This document shows positions 4,282 through 5,205 of a stretch of DNA of 5,205 nucleotides, in pieces. Source of the DNA: an uncultured bacterium. Its GTDB lineage: Bacteria > Actinomycetota > Coriobacteriia > Coriobacteriales > Coriobacteriaceae. The notes under the pieces were generated by a model. That model ran no database searches. It saw only the letters and a list, made by a program, of their open reading frames with translations, and was not told where the DNA came from. Positions within the stretch are counted from its first letter, which is position 1. Each line of letters begins with the position of its first letter. The translations under genes and the position numbers were made by a program. The stretch covers positions 1-5,205 of the forward strand of contig CAJMPF010000141.1 in assembly GCA_905215195.1 (NCBI GenBank), written 5' to 3'.

Positions 4282-5205
4282 TTAGTAGTCGAACTGGTGG
4301 TAGTAGCGGCGGTACTTGAGGTTGTGCTTGGTGACCAGCTCGTAGTTGCGCGCGAGGCGGTCGGTGGTCAGCACGGACAGGATCCACGGCGACACGATGA
4401 CGCGGAAGTCGTCGTCCAGGCCCGGGATCGCGTACTCGGCGGTGTCGATGATGACGTAGTCCTCGTCGCCGGTCACGCCGCTGGTGAGGAAGGCGCGGAC
4501 GCGCTCGTCGAGGGCGCGGCACTCGTCCTCTCCCATGAACAGGAACACCGGGACGCCGGGCTCGAGCAGCTCGAGCGTGCCGTGGAAGAAGTCGTGCGAG
4601 GTGATGTGGCGGATGCGCTTCCACTGCATCTCCTCGAGCAGGCACATGGAGTACAGGATGGTCTCGCCCCACAGCGCGCCCGAGCCGATGAACATGGTGT
4701 AGTCGGCCAGCGCGTACTTCCTGGCGAGCTCCTCGGCGCGCGGCTCGAAGCGCTTGCGGATGTCGAGCATGTCCTTCCAGACGTCCTTCGTCTGCTCGAT
4801 GAACAGGTCGAACTTGGGGAAGCAGCCGCGGCGGTTGAGCAGGCGCAGGCCGAAGCAGTCGGCGAGGTAGTAGCCCTTCTCGCAGCCGCCGGCGCCGTGG
4901 TCGGAGGCCATCATGACGCAGTTCTCGGCGCCCACGGCCTGCCCGATCTTGCCCTCGGGGTTGGTCATGGCGAAGACGCGCACGCCCATCTCCCTCATCT
5001 TGCCGACGGCCTCGAGCACCTCGGGGGTGGTGCCGGACTCGGAGGCGGTCAGCACGACGGACCTGTCGGTCATGCGCTTGTGGCCCATGACGTTCCACTC
5101 GGCGGCGTGGATCAGGTAGACCTCGAGGTCGCGGTCGCCGAACTTGTTCATGAGGTACTCGAGCTGCATGAGCTCGTCCCAGGTGCCGCCGACGCCCATC
5201 AGGAA
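4282..5205 (-). CDS. FrlB/FraB-like SIS-domain sugar-phosphate deglycase, residues 47-353 (runs off the right end)
   Basis: The gene continues at position 193-1. The whole 353-residue protein has two SIS domains (about 43-165 and 208-305), with the phosphate-binding segment ASESGTTPEV (100-109). The C-terminal part follows what I recall of E. coli FrlB closely: FFHGTLELLEPGVPVFLF (252-269) against FRHGPLEIVEPGVPFLFL, then a shared RRYY (345-348) near the end. The likely general base and acid, Glu238 and His254, are 16 residues apart, as in FrlB and in the Glu214/His230 pair of Salmonella FraB. It should split a phosphorylated Amadori compound into hexose 6-phosphate and a free amine. The position ahead of IIA and IIB matches a PTS that delivers phosphorylated substrate, as in the Salmonella gfr and Enterococcus fructoselysine/glucoselysine systems. 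A GlmS- or AgaS-like aminosugar isomerase is the main alternative. Only one of 353 codons (GGA at 4533-4531) ends in A or T. Confidence 0.9.
   Translation of the reverse strand, partial: FLMGVGGTWDELMQLEYLMNKFGDRDLEVYLIHAAEWNVMGHKRMTDRSVVLTASESGTTPEVLEAVGKMREMGVRVFAMTNPEGKIGQAVGAENCVMMASDHGAGGCEKGYYLADCFGLRLLNRRGCFPKFDLFIEQTKDVWKDMLDIRKRFEPRAEELARKYALADYTMFIGSGALWGETILYSMCLLEEMQWKRIRHITSHDFFHGTLELLEPGVPVFLFMGEDECRALDERVRAFLTSGVTGDEDYVIIDTAEYAIPGLDDDFRVIVSPWILSVLTTDRLARNYELVTKHNLKYRRYYHQFDY
5151..5205. repeat. Direct terminal repeat, right copy (55 bp)
   Basis: This is the identical partner of 1-55. Removing one copy and joining the ends leaves a 5150-bp unit in which the deglycase reading frame is uninterrupted (869 bases here plus 193 at the left end, 354 codons with stop). 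Confidence 0.97.

Noticed and set aside
4175..5098. 307-codon minus-strand frame overlapping the deglycase
   Set aside because: It is extremely rich in Arg, His and Pro, the typical out-of-frame reading of a gene with nearly all G/C-ending codons, and it crosses the deglycase-IIA boundary.
1..5205. Plasmid, phage, insertion sequence or CRISPR array
   Set aside because: Despite the circular ends there is no replication or mobility gene, no iteron set, no terminal inverted repeat and no spaced short repeats.

Overview
The window reads as one catabolic locus of a GC-rich gut-type bacterium. All six supported genes are on the minus strand. Codon use and gene set fit an anaerobic actinobacterium such as Collinsella or another Coriobacteriia; this is inference, because there is no rRNA or other marker gene. 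The genes encode a complete mannose-family (IIA, IIB, IIC, IID) phosphotransferase permease and two enzymes that resemble the fructoselysine pathway: a two-SIS-domain deglycase (FrlB/FraB/GfrF-like) and a TIM-barrel epimerase (FrlC-like). The best reading is uptake and phosphorylation of a glycated amine or amino acid (an Amadori product such as fructoselysine or glucoselysine), followed by cleavage of the 6-phosphate to a hexose 6-phosphate and the free amine. The PTS would replace the FrlA permease and FrlD kinase of the E. coli pathway.

The first 55 bases (1-55) are identical to the last 55 (5151-5205), so the window closes into a 5150-bp circle. The repeat lies inside the deglycase gene. 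Joining the ends restores an unbroken 353-residue protein with its own ribosome binding site (residues 1-64 from 193 down to 1, the rest from 5150 down to 4282). No replication, mobilisation, recombination or partition gene is present. The circle may therefore be a collapsed tandem array, an artefact of two similar deglycase genes sharing a 55-mer, or an excised element; the sequence cannot decide.

Layout in transcription order on the circle: promoter P1 (about 244-288), deglycase (193 to 1, then 5150 to 4282), IIA (4260-3841), IIB (3783-3301), a strong hairpin (3293-3257), promoter P2 (about 3146-3188), a roughly 140-nt structured leader, IIC (3006-2233), IID (2243-1419, overlapping IIC by 11 bases), a strong intrinsic terminator (1370-1333), the epimerase (1306-461) and a second terminator (448-405), then P1 again. 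The permease is thus split over two transcription units.

P1 and P2 carry the same arrangement: a perfect TATAAT that overlaps one ATTGGTAT copy, and a second ATTGGTAT copy just upstream of the -35. The sequence between and around these sites is otherwise unlike. One unseen repressor, perhaps of the GntR type, probably controls both units. The deglycase gene stands apart in composition: 352 of 353 sense codons end in G or C, against roughly 73-87% in the parts of the neighbours that I counted by eye.
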